DNA of 64,000 nt from Lysobacterales bacterium PRO7. GTDB lineage: Bacteria; Pseudomonadota; Gammaproteobacteria; Xanthomonadales; Rhodanobacteraceae. The translations under genes and the position numbers were made by a program. The stretch covers positions 186,001 through 250,000 of the forward strand of contig QWHH01000004.1 in the NCBI GenBank assembly GCA_021404785.1, in the 5' to 3' direction. Numbering within the stretch: position 1 is the stretch's first letter; each line of letters starts with the position of its first letter. The notes under the pieces were generated by a model that searched no databases, was not told the DNA's origin, and was given only the letters and a program-made list of their open reading frames with translations. Below, one piece after another: positions 27,142-35,940 of this stretch.

Positions 27142-27954
27142 ATGAAGCTGCTGTTCCCCAACGGAGAGCACGACGCGGTCGAAGTCGGCCAGGGCGAGGT
27201 TCTGGTCGGAGCCGGCGTTGATTGCGCGGTGATGCTCGCTGCGCCGGGAATCGCGCCGCGCCATTGCAAGCTGTACGCGCGCGACGGCCAGGTCTTCGCG
27301 CAACCGCTCGGTGAAGCCGTGACCGTGCTCAATGGCAAGCAGATTGCGGCCGAGACTGCGATCAAGCCGGGCGACCTGCTCGTGTTCGCCCGCGTCGGCG
27401 CCCGCGTCGTGGCGACTGAAAAAACCACGGTGCCGTTGCCACGGCGCGCGCCCGCTGGTGACGAAGATGGCCGCACGCGGGTACGCATGGCCTTGCCGAA
27501 ATTCGTGATGCGCGGCGTGTCGGGCCCGACGTTCGGCAAGACGTTCGGGGTGGTCGGCACGCTTACGCTCGGGCGCAGTGCGGAGTGCGACATCAGTATT
27601 CCCAGTGACGAAATCTCGCGCCACCACGCCAAACTGCAAGTCGTGCCGGATGGCGTGATGGTCGAAGACATGGGCTCGGCCAACGGCACCTTCGTCAACA
27701 ACCAGCGCGTGCACGGGACGGTGCTGATGAAACATGGCGATGAGCTGCGCCTGGATACGGTGCGTTTCCTGCTCATGTCGCCGGCCGCCGAAGCCGCCAC
27801 GGCGGCGCAACGCGCGCCAGAACCGCCCGTGCTGGCGGCCGCGCCGGCCAATTCTCACAAAGGACTGTGGATTGCGATCCTCGTTATCTTGGTTCTGATC
27901 GCCGCCGTGTCGTTGTTTCTGCATTTCGGCGTCAGGGCCCTGGGCAGAATATAG
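27142..27954 (+). CDS. Tail-anchored tandem FHA-domain protein
   Basis: A 270-residue protein. A canonical FHA domain lies at about 120-215: GRSAECDISIPSDEISRHHAKL (residues seen around GRS, SRHH) and GSANGTFVNNQRV, the phosphothreonine-binding set. The N-terminal 95 residues look like a second, degenerate FHA fold (PGIAPRHCKLYARDG and VLNGKQI, GDLLVF). The C-terminus is a membrane helix (GLWIAILVILVLIAAVSLFLHF) with a short tail, so it is tail-anchored with the FHA domains inside the cell. Being right behind the kinase, it is the obvious candidate substrate or reader of its phosphorylation. No secretion-system genes are nearby. Confidence 0.88.
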   Translation: MKLLFPNGEHDAVEVGQGEVLVGAGVDCAVMLAAPGIAPRHCKLYARDGQVFAQPLGEAVTVLNGKQIAAETAIKPGDLLVFARVGARVVATEKTTVPLPRRAPAGDEDGRTRVRMALPKFVMRGVSGPTFGKTFGVVGTLTLGRSAECDISIPSDEISRHHAKLQVVPDGVMVEDMGSANGTFVNNQRVHGTVLMKHGDELRLDTVRFLLMSPAAEAATAAQRAPEPPVLAAAPANSHKGLWIAILVILVLIAAVSLFLHFGVRALGRI

Positions 27955-27957
27955 CCG

Positions 27958-29094
27958 TCAGGCTTTTGCGAGCGCCGCCAGCACCGGCGCCGCCTGCGCC
28001 TCGCGTCCGAGCGCGCGTGCCACGCGTGCGAGGCGTTCGCCGAGTTCTTTTGCCGTATCCGCGCACAGCGTCGCGTGACCGACTTTGCGGCCGGCACGCG
28101 GCGTCTTGCCGTAGTCGTGCCAGTTCGCGCGTGGTTCGGCCAGTACGGCGCGCGCATCCGGCAATTCACCGATGAAATTCAGCATGACGCTGGCACCCAG
28201 CGCCGCGGTATCGCCCAGCGGCATGCCGAGAACGGCGCGCACGTGGTTCTCGAACTGGCTGCACGCCGTGCCCTCGATCGTCCAGTGGCCGGAGTTGTGC
28301 ACGCGCGGCGCCATTTCGTTGCCGAGCAGGCGGCCGTCCTTGACGAACAGTTCCAGTGCGAACACGCCCACGTAATCCAGGTGTTCGGCGATCGCGCGCG
28401 CGTGGCCGGCCGCTGCATCCGTCAGCCTGGCGGAATCCGGGGCCGGGGCCAGGGTGGCGGAGAGGATGCCATCCGTGTGCCAGTTCTGTACGAGTGGATA
28501 AGTGGAAAATGTGCCATCGCCGCTGCGCACGGCGATGATCGATACCTCGCGATCGAAAGGCACCCAGGCTTCCAGGATCGACGGCGCGCCGGCAATGGCC
28601 TGCCAGGCGGTATCCAGGTCCGCCTCGCTGCGCAGGCGGAACTGGCCCTTGCCGTCGTAGCCCAGGCGGCGCGTCTTCAGGATTGCCGGATAACCCACCG
28701 CGCGTGCGGCGCGCACCAGGTCGGCGCGGCTGTCGACGGTGGCGAAGTCGGCAGTAGGCAAGCCGAGTTCGCGGAACATGGATTTTTCCGCGAGCCGGTC
28801 CTGGGCCAGCGCGAGTGCGCGTGGATTCGGCGAGACGCGCACGCGTTCGGCAAGCCAGCGCGCGGTATCAGCGGGAACATTTTCGAAATCAAAGGTCGCC
28901 ACGTCGATGCGCGCGGCGAATCTCTCGAGCGCGGAGAAATCGCGCCAGTCGGCCACCAGCAATGGTGCGACCTGGCCGGCGCAGGCATCGGCCACGCTGT
29001 CGACAGCGAGGAATTGCACGCCCAGCGGCGCGCCGGCAAGCGCGAGCATGCGCGCCAACTGGCCACCGCCCAGGATGCCGATCGTGCTCATCAT
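27958..29094 (-). CDS. purK: N5-carboxyaminoimidazole ribonucleotide synthase PurK
   Basis: An ATP-grasp enzyme that carboxylates AIR to N5-CAIR in purine synthesis; 378 residues. It shows TIGILGGGQLARMLALAG, the ATP-grasp segment KTRRLGYDGKGQFRL, the EAWVPFDREVSIIAVR strand and NEMAPRVHNSGHWTIEG. The start is one of two adjacent ATGs (29094 or 29091), 7 bases after the purE stop. The 3' end is 3 bases from the convergent FHA gene. Confidence 0.97.
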   Translation of the reverse strand: MMSTIGILGGGQLARMLALAGAPLGVQFLAVDSVADACAGQVAPLLVADWRDFSALERFAARIDVATFDFENVPADTARWLAERVRVSPNPRALALAQDRLAEKSMFRELGLPTADFATVDSRADLVRAARAVGYPAILKTRRLGYDGKGQFRLRSEADLDTAWQAIAGAPSILEAWVPFDREVSIIAVRSGDGTFSTYPLVQNWHTDGILSATLAPAPDSARLTDAAAGHARAIAEHLDYVGVFALELFVKDGRLLGNEMAPRVHNSGHWTIEGTACSQFENHVRAVLGMPLGDTAALGASVMLNFIGELPDARAVLAEPRANWHDYGKTPRAGRKVGHATLCADTAKELGERLARVARALGREAQAAPVLAALAKA

Positions 29095-29101
29095 CGAATC
29101 G

Positions 29102-29608
29102 TCATTGCCGCGGATCGGGATTCTGCAGGACCTGCGCGGTCTGTTCGGCGCGGAACGCGTCGAGGCGCCGTGCGACGTCCACGTCCTCCGCGGCGAGCAG
29201 GGCGACGGCAAACAGCGCTGCATTCGTCGCGCCGGCCTTGCCGATCGCGAACGTGGCCACCGGAATACCCGCCGGCATCTGCACGATCGACAGCAGCGAA
29301 TCCATGCCGTTGAGCGCCTGTGATTGCACCGGAACGCCGAGTACCGGCACACGCGTCTTCGCCGCGAGCATGCCGGGCAGGTGCGCCGCCCCGCCGGCGC
29401 CAGCAATGATCGCGCGCAGTCCGCGTGCGTGTGCCGAGTTTGCGTAATCGAACAGCAGGTCGGGGGTGCGGTGCGCGGAGACGACGCGCACCTCGTGCGC
29501 GATGCCGAGCCGGTCGAGCGTTTCGGCGGCGTGTTGCAACGTGTCCCAGTCCGAGCGCGACCCCATCACTACGCCGATGCGCGCTGGCCGCGCGTTGCCG
29601 GTGTTCAT
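29102..29608 (-). CDS. purE: N5-carboxyaminoimidazole ribonucleotide mutase PurE
   Basis: Moves the carboxylate of N5-CAIR to give CAIR, the step after PurK. The 168-residue class I PurE has [21 protein letters not shown], the VVSAHRTPD loop with the catalytic histidine, [15 protein letters not shown] and [29 protein letters not shown] (GxDSLxSIxQMPxG). First gene of the purEK pair on the minus strand. Confidence 0.98.
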   Translation of the reverse strand: MNTGNARPARIGVVMGSRSDWDTLQHAAETLDRLGIAHEVRVVSAHRTPDLLFDYANSAHARGLRAIIAGAGGAAHLPGMLAAKTRVPVLGVPVQSQALNGMDSLLSIVQMPAGIPVATFAIGKAGATNAALFAVALLAAEDVDVARRLDAFRAEQTAQVLQNPDPRQ

Positions 29609-29665
29609 GGCCTGTGCCCCTCAAAACGGATATTCTAGGCGCAACTCGTGCATTCTCCCAAACCG

Positions 29666-29935
29666 ATGGACAAACGCTTGCTCGACATCCTGTGCTGCCC
29701 GGCGACGAAACAATCGCTGCGGCCGTTGACGCGGTCCGAGCTGGAATCGCTCAACCGTGTCATCAACGGCGGTAGCGCGCGCACGGTGGCGGGTGCGATG
29801 GTGACCGGAGCGCTTGCGGCCGGCCTGATAACCGGCGATGGCAAGCGCGTTTACCGCATCGACGACGAGATCCCCGTCATGCTTGCCGACGAAGCGATCG
29901 CCGTGGTGCGGATGGAAGGTTTCCCGTCGCGTTGA
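29666..29935 (+). CDS. Trm112/YcaR-like small protein (UPF0434-related), zinc site degenerate
   Basis: An 89-residue protein beginning MDKRLLDILCCPATKQSLRPL and ending RVYRIDDEIPVMLADEAI, the pattern of Trm112-like proteins. The usual CPxC zinc knuckle is broken here (CCPATK) and no later cysteine pair is seen, so metal binding is doubtful. A GTG 18 bases upstream is an alternative start. The role of bacterial members is uncertain; eukaryotic and archaeal Trm112 activates methyltransferases. Divergent from purE. Confidence 0.8.
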   Translation: MDKRLLDILCCPATKQSLRPLTRSELESLNRVINGGSARTVAGAMVTGALAAGLITGDGKRVYRIDDEIPVMLADEAIAVVRMEGFPSR

Positions 29936-30079
29936 ATGCCGCTTGTCGCCGCAACGCCACGTCTGGCGGAGTCGTCTGAATTTTGTGAGTTGTGACACAC
30001 TTTTGCGCATGCTCGGCTTTATCCTCCACACAGGCACACACAGGGACACCGCGCGCACGCGCATGGCGGGACCAGCGCG

Positions 30080-32452
30080 ATGAATTCTTCCGGCGACAAC
30101 AGCAAGATTGTCGACCTGCAGCAGCGCCAGAACACGCAGGCTGCGGGCGGTGATCGCCTGGGCGAACTGCTGCGGGCCGTGCGCGGCACGGCGCTCAAGC
30201 GCGTGCAGGGACTGGTTGCGACGTTGTTCGAGAACATCGACGACGCCTTGTTCGATCTGGCCGAGAAGGCCGAGAACAACGCGATCCAGACCCAATACTT
30301 CGACGGCATGCGCGAGGTGCGCAAGAAACGCCAGCTGGTCGAGCGCGTCTATCAGGAACAACTCGGCCGCATCTTCAACGATTTTGCCGCCGGCAAGTTG
30401 CAGGCGAACAAGCCCGATGCGGCCAGGGCCGACGCGGAAGGCCTGTCACTGGTCGAAGACAGCGAACTGGAAGAATCCCTCGCCATCGCCAGCGCGGTGG
30501 CAAAAAACGACAGTCGCCTCGCGCGACCGCTGTACGCGATGAACCAGCGCCTGTCGGTGCTGTGCGGAGGCGCCAAGGTCGAGGATGCCACCAATCCGGT
30601 GGGCCCCGCGCAGTTGTGCCAGGGATTCCGCATTGCCATGCGCGAGCTGGACTTGAACCTGCAGACCCAGTTGATCGTCTATAAGTTGTTCGATCGCTAT
30701 GTCTTGTCCGGGTTGGACGCCCTGTATGAGGAAATCGGCGCGCAGTTGATCCAGGCTGGCGTGTTGCCGCAAATCCGGCACGTCGTCGCCGGCAGTGGTT
30801 CGCGCGGCCCGCGTCCGCAAGGGATGCCGCCACAGGCGGGCGCGCCACCTGTGGCGGAAGGCGAGGCGCCCGCGGAATCCGGCGGTTATGCGCCGTATGC
30901 CGCGCAATACGATCCGATGGCCGCGCAACTTCAGGTCGAGTTGTACAACACCGTGCGCGGTCTTCTTGCAAGCCGCCGCGCGACGCAGCCGGCCGGCGAG
31001 GCTGCCGCTGGCGATTACACGCCGGGGACGGGAGTCGCGGTTCCGTACATTGCACCGACCGACCTGCTGTCGGCATTGACCTTGCTGCAAAACCAGGCGT
31101 GGGCGGCGCAGAGCAGCGCAAACACCGCCGCCGATGCCGCGCAGGCCGTGCAACAGATCAAGCAGGAACTGCTCGACCAGGCCGGCAAACTGCATGGCAG
31201 CGACCATGCGCATGTCGCCGGCGCCGACGAAGACACCATCGACCTGGTCGGCATGCTGTTCGAATACATCCTGCAGGATCGCAACCTGCCGTCGCAGATG
31301 CAGGCCCTGCTCGGTCGCCTGCAGATTCCATTCCTCAAGGCCGCGATCCTCGACAAGCATCTGTTCGCGCAGAAATCGCATCCGGCGCGGCAATTGCTCG
31401 ACACCATGGCGCAGGCGAGCATGGGCTGGTCCGAGGAATCGGACAGGGATCGTCGCCTGTACGACAAGGTCAAGCAGACGGTGGAGAGCCTGCTCAAGGA
31501 ATTCGACGACGACCTGTCGATTTTCGAAAAGGAGCGCGTCGATTTCGAGACGTTCCTCGACTCCAACCGCAAACGCGCGGACCTGGCCGAACAACGCGCG
31601 GCGGAGGCCACTCGCGGCCGCGAGAAATTGCACTCGGCGCGGCGCATATCCGCGCGCGAGATCCTGCAGCGCGTCGAAAACCGGCAATTGCCGGAGATCG
31701 TCCGCACCGTGCTCACGCGGCCATGGGCGAATTACCTGGTACTCACCTTGCTGCGCCAGGGCGAGGATTCCGGCGAATGGCGCCAGGCGCTGCGCTTTGC
31801 CGATGAATTCGTGTGGAGCGCGCAGCCCAAGACCAGCGATGCCGATCGGATGCGCTTGAAGGGTATCCTGCCGGCGCTGGAAAAATCCCTGCGCCACGGT
31901 TTGGCCACGGTTGCCTACCACGAGAACGACGTGCGCCAGTTGATGCACGAACTCAACGCGTTTTACACCAACCTGCTCAATGGCGATTCCCCGGTTGCCG
32001 CCGAAGTCGCGACGTCCGCAGAGGAAGCGGTGCCGGGGTTCGAAATCGTCGGTACAGCGACCGCGACCGCAGCCGCGATTGACAGCCCGGTCGAAGAGGA
32101 AATCGTCCTGCGCGCCGAGGCTGCGGCCGCGCCGCCGGATCTTGGCGAAGAAGACGAACACCTGCGCCAGGTCAAGGCCATGAAGGTGGGGACGTGGGTT
32201 GAATTCACCGGAGCCGATGGCGGCAAGGAACGCGCGAAACTGTCGTGGATCAGCCCGATCAGTTCCAAGTACCTGTTCGTCAACCGCAAGGGCCTGAAAG
32301 TCGCCGACAAGACGGTGCAGGCGCTGGCTGTCGAAATCCGCCGCGGCGATGCGGCGATTCTGGAAGAAGTGCCGCTGTTCGATCGCGCTCTCGACGCGAT
32401 CGTCGAACGGCTGAAGGCCGCGCACGCGAAACCGGAAACGCCGGCGGCGTGA
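30080..32452 (+). CDS. DUF1631 family protein
   Basis: A 790-residue, mostly helical cytosolic protein matching the DUF1631 family in length and texture. It opens with LQQRQNTQAAGGDRLGELLRAVRGTALKRVQGLV and ends in a compact beta-rich domain (KVGTWVEFTGADGGKERAKLSWISPISSKYLFVNRKGLKV, residues about 705-760) that resembles a PilZ-like barrel. I see no clear c-di-GMP-binding RxxxR and D/NxSxxG pair there. The family is found in gamma/betaproteobacteria; old database names such as thymidine phosphorylase are not supported by anything in the sequence. nadC starts 2 bases after its stop. Confidence 0.85.
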   Translation: MNSSGDNSKIVDLQQRQNTQAAGGDRLGELLRAVRGTALKRVQGLVATLFENIDDALFDLAEKAENNAIQTQYFDGMREVRKKRQLVERVYQEQLGRIFNDFAAGKLQANKPDAARADAEGLSLVEDSELEESLAIASAVAKNDSRLARPLYAMNQRLSVLCGGAKVEDATNPVGPAQLCQGFRIAMRELDLNLQTQLIVYKLFDRYVLSGLDALYEEIGAQLIQAGVLPQIRHVVAGSGSRGPRPQGMPPQAGAPPVAEGEAPAESGGYAPYAAQYDPMAAQLQVELYNTVRGLLASRRATQPAGEAAAGDYTPGTGVAVPYIAPTDLLSALTLLQNQAWAAQSSANTAADAAQAVQQIKQELLDQAGKLHGSDHAHVAGADEDTIDLVGMLFEYILQDRNLPSQMQALLGRLQIPFLKAAILDKHLFAQKSHPARQLLDTMAQASMGWSEESDRDRRLYDKVKQTVESLLKEFDDDLSIFEKERVDFETFLDSNRKRADLAEQRAAEATRGREKLHSARRISAREILQRVENRQLPEIVRTVLTRPWANYLVLTLLRQGEDSGEWRQALRFADEFVWSAQPKTSDADRMRLKGILPALEKSLRHGLATVAYHENDVRQLMHELNAFYTNLLNGDSPVAAEVATSAEEAVPGFEIVGTATATAAAIDSPVEEEIVLRAEAAAAPPDLGEEDEHLRQVKAMKVGTWVEFTGADGGKERAKLSWISPISSKYLFVNRKGLKVADKTVQALAVEIRRGDAAILEEVPLFDRALDAIVERLKAAHAKPETPAA

Positions 32453-32454
32453 GA

Positions 32455-33306
32455 ATGGTGGATCCAATCCCGCAGCCGCCCGATCCGGCGCTGGTGCTTG
32501 CCGATGTGCGCCGCGCGCTGGTGGAGGATTTCGGCAGCGGCGATGTCACCGCCGACCTGCTGCCCAGTGCCGCGCAAGCCCAGGCGCGCGTCATCGTGCG
32601 CGAAGCCGCGGTGATTTGTGGCGGCGCCTGGTTCGAAGCGTGCTTCCGCGAACGCGACAGCCAGACGCGCGTCGACTGGCGGGTGCACGAAGGCGGTCGC
32701 GTCGCTGCGGACGAGGTCATCTGTGATTTACGCGGCAACGCGCGCGCGCTGGTCGGCGCCGAGCGCAGCGCGCTGAATTTTTTGCAGACGCTATCCGGCA
32801 CGGCGACCGTATCCGCGCAGTACGCCGACGCCGTTCGCGGTACGCGCGCGACGATCCTGGACACGCGCAAGACCTTGCCGGGCCTTCGCTACGCGCAGAA
32901 ATACGCGGTGCGTTGCGGCGGCGCTTCGAATCACCGCATCGGCCTGTTCGACGCCATCCTGATCAAGGAAAACCACATCGCGGCGGCGGGATCGCTTGCC
33001 GCGGCGGTAAAGGCTGTGCGTGCACGTCATCCGGCTTTGTTGCTGGAAGTGGAAGTCGAGAATTTCGACGAACTCGATGCTGCGCTTGCGGTCGGCGTCG
33101 ATCGCATCATGCTCGATGAATTTGCGCTCGACGACATTCGTCGCGCTGTCGCGCGCGTTGCCGGGCGCGTGAAACTGGAGGTTTCCGGCAGCGTGAGCCT
33201 GGATCGTGTTCGCGCCTTGGCGGAAACGGGCGTCGACTATGTTTCCGTCGGCGCCCTGACGAAACACGTGCGCGCAATCGATTTTTCGATGCGCGTCACG
33301 CTGTAG
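32455..33306 (+). CDS. nadC: Nicotinate-nucleotide pyrophosphorylase (quinolinate phosphoribosyltransferase)
   Basis: Converts quinolinate and PRPP to nicotinate mononucleotide in de novo NAD synthesis; 283 residues, normal size. Landmarks: VEDFGSGDVTADLLP, ERSALNFLQTLSGTAT, the TRKTLPGLRYAQKYAVRCGGASNHRIGLFDAILIKENH block (seen around TRKTLPGLR and GGGxxNHR-like RCGGASNHR), and LEVEVENFDEL. The ATG at 32455 lies 2 bases past the DUF1631 stop, so both are cotranscribed. A single base separates its stop from the convergent sodB stop. Confidence 0.97.
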   Translation: MVDPIPQPPDPALVLADVRRALVEDFGSGDVTADLLPSAAQAQARVIVREAAVICGGAWFEACFRERDSQTRVDWRVHEGGRVAADEVICDLRGNARALVGAERSALNFLQTLSGTATVSAQYADAVRGTRATILDTRKTLPGLRYAQKYAVRCGGASNHRIGLFDAILIKENHIAAAGSLAAAVKAVRARHPALLLEVEVENFDELDAALAVGVDRIMLDEFALDDIRRAVARVAGRVKLEVSGSVSLDRVRALAETGVDYVSVGALTKHVRAIDFSMRVTL

Positions 33307-33307
33307 A

Positions 33308-33886
33308 TCATTTCATCTGCGCCGCGGCGAAGTCCCAATTCGCCAGGTTCCAGAACGCCTCGACATACTTGGGTCGCGCATTGCGGTAATCGATGTAGTA
33401 GGCGTGTTCCCAGACGTCGCAGGTGAGCAGCGGGCGATCGGCGCCAGTGATCGGCGTCGCGGCGTTCGCGGTGCTGACGATGCCGAGCGAGCCGTCGGCG
33501 CGCTGCACCAGCCAGGCCCAACCAGAGCCGAAGGTGCCGGCCGCGAGCTTGCTGAAATCGTCCTTGAACTGCGCGAATCCGCCGAACGCCTTCTTGATCC
33601 CATCCGCCAGCTTGCCGGAGGGTTCGCCGCCGCCTTTGGGAGAAAGCGAATTCCAGTAGAACGTGTGGTTCCAGACCTGCGCGGCGTTGTTGAACATGCC
33701 GCCTTGCGCCTTCTTCACGATCGATTCGAGATCCATCGCCTCGAACTCGGTACCCTTGATCAGGTTGTTGAGATTGGTCACGTAGGCCTGGTGATGCTTG
33801 CCGTAATGATAGTCGAGCGTTTCGGCAGAGATGTGCGGCGCCAGCGCGTCGCGCGCATAGGGCAGGGCGGGAAGTTCGATGGCCAT
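33308..33886 (-). CDS. sodB: Superoxide dismutase, iron type
   Basis: A 192-residue cytosolic Fe/Mn-family dismutase that converts superoxide to peroxide and oxygen. Metal ligands are visible in [23 protein letters not shown], and [23 protein letters not shown]. The glutamine in NNAAQVWNH points to the iron form, since manganese enzymes usually have their glutamine in the C-terminal domain. A strong AAGGAG site precedes the ATG. Divergent from grxD. Confidence 0.97.
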   Translation of the reverse strand: MAIELPALPYARDALAPHISAETLDYHYGKHHQAYVTNLNNLIKGTEFEAMDLESIVKKAQGGMFNNAAQVWNHTFYWNSLSPKGGGEPSGKLADGIKKAFGGFAQFKDDFSKLAAGTFGSGWAWLVQRADGSLGIVSTANAATPITGADRPLLTCDVWEHAYYIDYRNARPKYVEAFWNLANWDFAAAQMK

Positions 33887-33919
33887 GGAAGTCTCCTTGT
33901 TTGCAAAGTCCGGCCTGCG

Positions 33920-33943
33920 AGTATACGCCGCGGCTGCTACAAT
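33920..33943. promoter_or_regulatory. Divergent sodB / grxD promoter region
   Basis: Within the 101-base gap, TATACT on the minus strand (33925-33920) is a good -10 for sodB, 34 bases before its ATG. TACAAT on the plus strand (33938-33943) is a good -10 for grxD, 45 bases before its ATG. Neither has a strong -35 at 17 bases. The two start points are so close that the promoters probably interfere. Confidence 0.4.
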
Positions 33944-33987
33944 TGGCGTCTGCGTGCGGATGTGCCGCGCGCCTTTCCGGACATTTC

Positions 33988-34305
33988 ATGGACACCATCG
34001 AACGCATCAAGCAGACCGTGCAATCCAATCCCATCGTGCTGTTCATGAAGGGCACGCCGCAGTTTCCGATGTGCGGTTTTTCCAGCCGCACCGCGCAGGC
34101 GCTCAAGGCGGTCGGCGCGGAGTACTCCTCGGTGAACGTGCTCGAAGATCCCGAAGTGCGCGCAAACCTTCCGCACTATTCAAACTGGCCGACGTTTCCG
34201 CAGTTGTTCATCAACGGCGAACTGATCGGCGGCTGCGACATCACGCTCGAACTGTACGAGAGCGGCGAACTCGAGCGCATGGTCAAGGAAGCCAAGAAGG
34301 CCTGA
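33988..34305 (+). CDS. grxD: Monothiol glutaredoxin Grx4
   Basis: A 105-residue CGFS-type glutaredoxin that binds and passes on 2Fe-2S clusters, often with BolA-family partners. It has the FMKGTPQFPMCGFSSRTAQAL active site, the TFPQLFINGELIGGCDI glutathione-binding segment and normal length. An ibaG (BolA-like) partner is encoded at 46408. The ATG at 33988 begins at the family start MDTIERIK; an upstream in-frame ATG is discarded. Confidence 0.97.
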   Translation: MDTIERIKQTVQSNPIVLFMKGTPQFPMCGFSSRTAQALKAVGAEYSSVNVLEDPEVRANLPHYSNWPTFPQLFINGELIGGCDITLELYESGELERMVKEAKKA

Positions 34306-34312
34306 CCAGCGC

Positions 34313-35074
34313 ATGTCCACAGCAAGCAGCGCGCGGCTGCCGGCGAATTGGCAGGCGCCGCCCGAGTATTTGCGTGATCGTGTCGTGCTCATCACCGGCG
34401 CGGCCGGCGGACTTGGTCGCGCCAGCGCGCTGGCGTGCTCGCGCGCGGGGGCGAGTGTGGTTCTGCTCGGCCGGCGCATCGCAAGGCTGGAAAAAGTCTA
34501 CGACGAAATTCTTTCTCTCAACGGTATGCAGCCAGCGCTTTATCCACTGGATCTGGCCGGTGCAACGCCGCGCGATTACGCGGAACTAGCTGCCACGTTG
34601 GAACGCGAGTATGGACGTCTGGACGGCATCGTCCATGCCGCCGCGCATTTCGAAACCCTGCAACCGGCCAGCGACATTGATGCCGAGGAATGGCTGCGTG
34701 GCATGCACGTCAATGTGTCGGCGCCGTTCCTGCTCACCCAGGCCTGCCTGCCGCTGTTGCGCCAGTCAGCGCAGGCCAGCGTGGTGTTCGTGCTCGATGA
34801 TCCGGATCGGGCACGGCGCGCGTATTGGGGCGCATACGGTGTCGCCAAGCACGCGCTCGCAGGGCTGGTTTCAATCCTGCGCGACGAGTGGGAATCCACG
34901 AGCGTGCGCGCGCATGCGTTGTTGCCCGCGCCGATGCGCACGAAGCTGCGCCATGCCGCGTATTTCGGCGAGGACGCCGCCACGATCGCCTTGCCGGATG
35001 CAATGGCGGACGCAGTGGTCTATCTGCTCGGCACCGATGCCGCACAGGTTGCGGGCACGCTCGATTTGCGTTGA
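34313..35074 (+). CDS. YciK-like short-chain dehydrogenase lacking the catalytic serine
   Basis: A 253-residue SDR of the YciK type. The Rossmann motif is ITGAAGGLGRASA, and the active Tyr-Lys pair is in WGAYGVAKHALAGL. In YciK the strand before it carries the catalytic serine (TSSS); here the matching place reads VVFVLDDPDRARRAYWGAY, with aspartates and no serine. Dehydrogenase activity is therefore questionable. It begins 7 bases after grxD and is likely cotranscribed with it. The substrate is unknown for the whole subgroup. Confidence 0.88.
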   Translation: MSTASSARLPANWQAPPEYLRDRVVLITGAAGGLGRASALACSRAGASVVLLGRRIARLEKVYDEILSLNGMQPALYPLDLAGATPRDYAELAATLEREYGRLDGIVHAAAHFETLQPASDIDAEEWLRGMHVNVSAPFLLTQACLPLLRQSAQASVVFVLDDPDRARRAYWGAYGVAKHALAGLVSILRDEWESTSVRAHALLPAPMRTKLRHAAYFGEDAATIALPDAMADAVVYLLGTDAAQVAGTLDLR

Positions 35075-35120
35075 ATGCATTGTGGTATAAACGCCGCTGT
35101 CCGATGACGGGGATGACAAC

Positions 35121-35726
35121 GTGGAGCATGGCCTGAGCACGCTGTCGGCGGGCGTCCTGCTGTTTCTGATCCTGGATCCGCTCGGCAACATTCCTTTGTT
35201 CCTGAGCCTGCTCAAGAACGTGGCGTCCGAGCGACGGCGTCGCGTTCTGGTGCGCGAGCTGTTGATCGCGCTGGTTGTGCTGTTTGCGTTCCTGTTTGGC
35301 GGCGGGTATGTGCTTTCGGCGCTGCAGTTGCGTGCGGAGTCAGTCAGCATCGCCGGCGGTATCGTGCTGTTCCTGATCGGCGTGAAGATGATCTTCCCGC
35401 CGCGCGAAGGCGGCATCTTCGGCGCGGCTACCGGGACCGAACCATTCATTGTGCCGATGGCGATTCCGGGCGTTGCCGGTCCCTCAGCCATGGCGGCACT
35501 GATGCTGATGACCAATTCCAACCCGGGGCGGACCGCAGACTGGAGTATCGCCCTGTTTTGTGCATGGCTGGCCACTGCGGTGATCCTGCTGTCATCGACC
35601 TATTTGTTCCGCTGGCTGGGGGCAAGCGTGCTCACGGCCTTGGAGCGATTGACCGGCATGTTGCTGGTCGCGCTCTCCGTACAAATGTTCCTTGATGGCG
35701 TGGTCGTCTATCTCGGCAAGCATTGA
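35121..35726 (+). CDS. MarC family (YhgN-like) integral membrane protein
   Basis: A 201-residue inner-membrane protein with six hydrophobic segments and the MarC pattern: FLILDPLGNIPLFLSLL at the N-terminus, GGIVLFLIGVKMIFP, and PFIVPMAIPGVAGPSAMAALM in the second half, an inverted repeat of the first. Despite the name, no link to multiple antibiotic resistance is established and the substrate is unknown. The start is a GTG at 35121; no in-frame ATG lies nearby upstream. Confidence 0.88.
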   Translation: MEHGLSTLSAGVLLFLILDPLGNIPLFLSLLKNVASERRRRVLVRELLIALVVLFAFLFGGGYVLSALQLRAESVSIAGGIVLFLIGVKMIFPPREGGIFGAATGTEPFIVPMAIPGVAGPSAMAALMLMTNSNPGRTADWSIALFCAWLATAVILLSSTYLFRWLGASVLTALERLTGMLLVALSVQMFLDGVVVYLGKH

Positions 35727-35940
35727 TCTGGCGCAACGCGCCTGTCATATAGGCAGGTTATTTTGCTGCCCCGGGGATGCGCTTCGGGTATTTTTTGTTA
35801 AACTGCGCTTAAATCATCGTTCGGGAGTTTCTGCCGGCGCGTGGTTTTCGCAAAGTCGGCTGGTGTGGCTTGCCGATCGTGGCGCCGAGTCAAATCGTGT
35901 TGTTTTTCATGGTCGAACAGTAGGTCAAGGGGTTGCTCAG
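35727..35940 (+). other. Leader of the TonB receptor gene (longest non-coding gap)
   Basis: 214 bases between marC and the receptor. It includes a T-rich patch (35790-35800) running into TTAAACTGCGCTTAAATCAT, the only AT-rich part and the most likely promoter area; TAAACT at 35799-35804 could be a -10 but has no convincing -35. About 130 bases of probable untranslated leader follow. No Fur-box-like or riboswitch-like structure is evident to me. Confidence 0.4.

Noticed and set aside
30446..32467. A 673-codon minus-strand open frame opposite DUF1631
   Set aside because: Antisense GC-skew artefact; the plus strand has a family-length DUF1631 protein cotranscribed with nadC.
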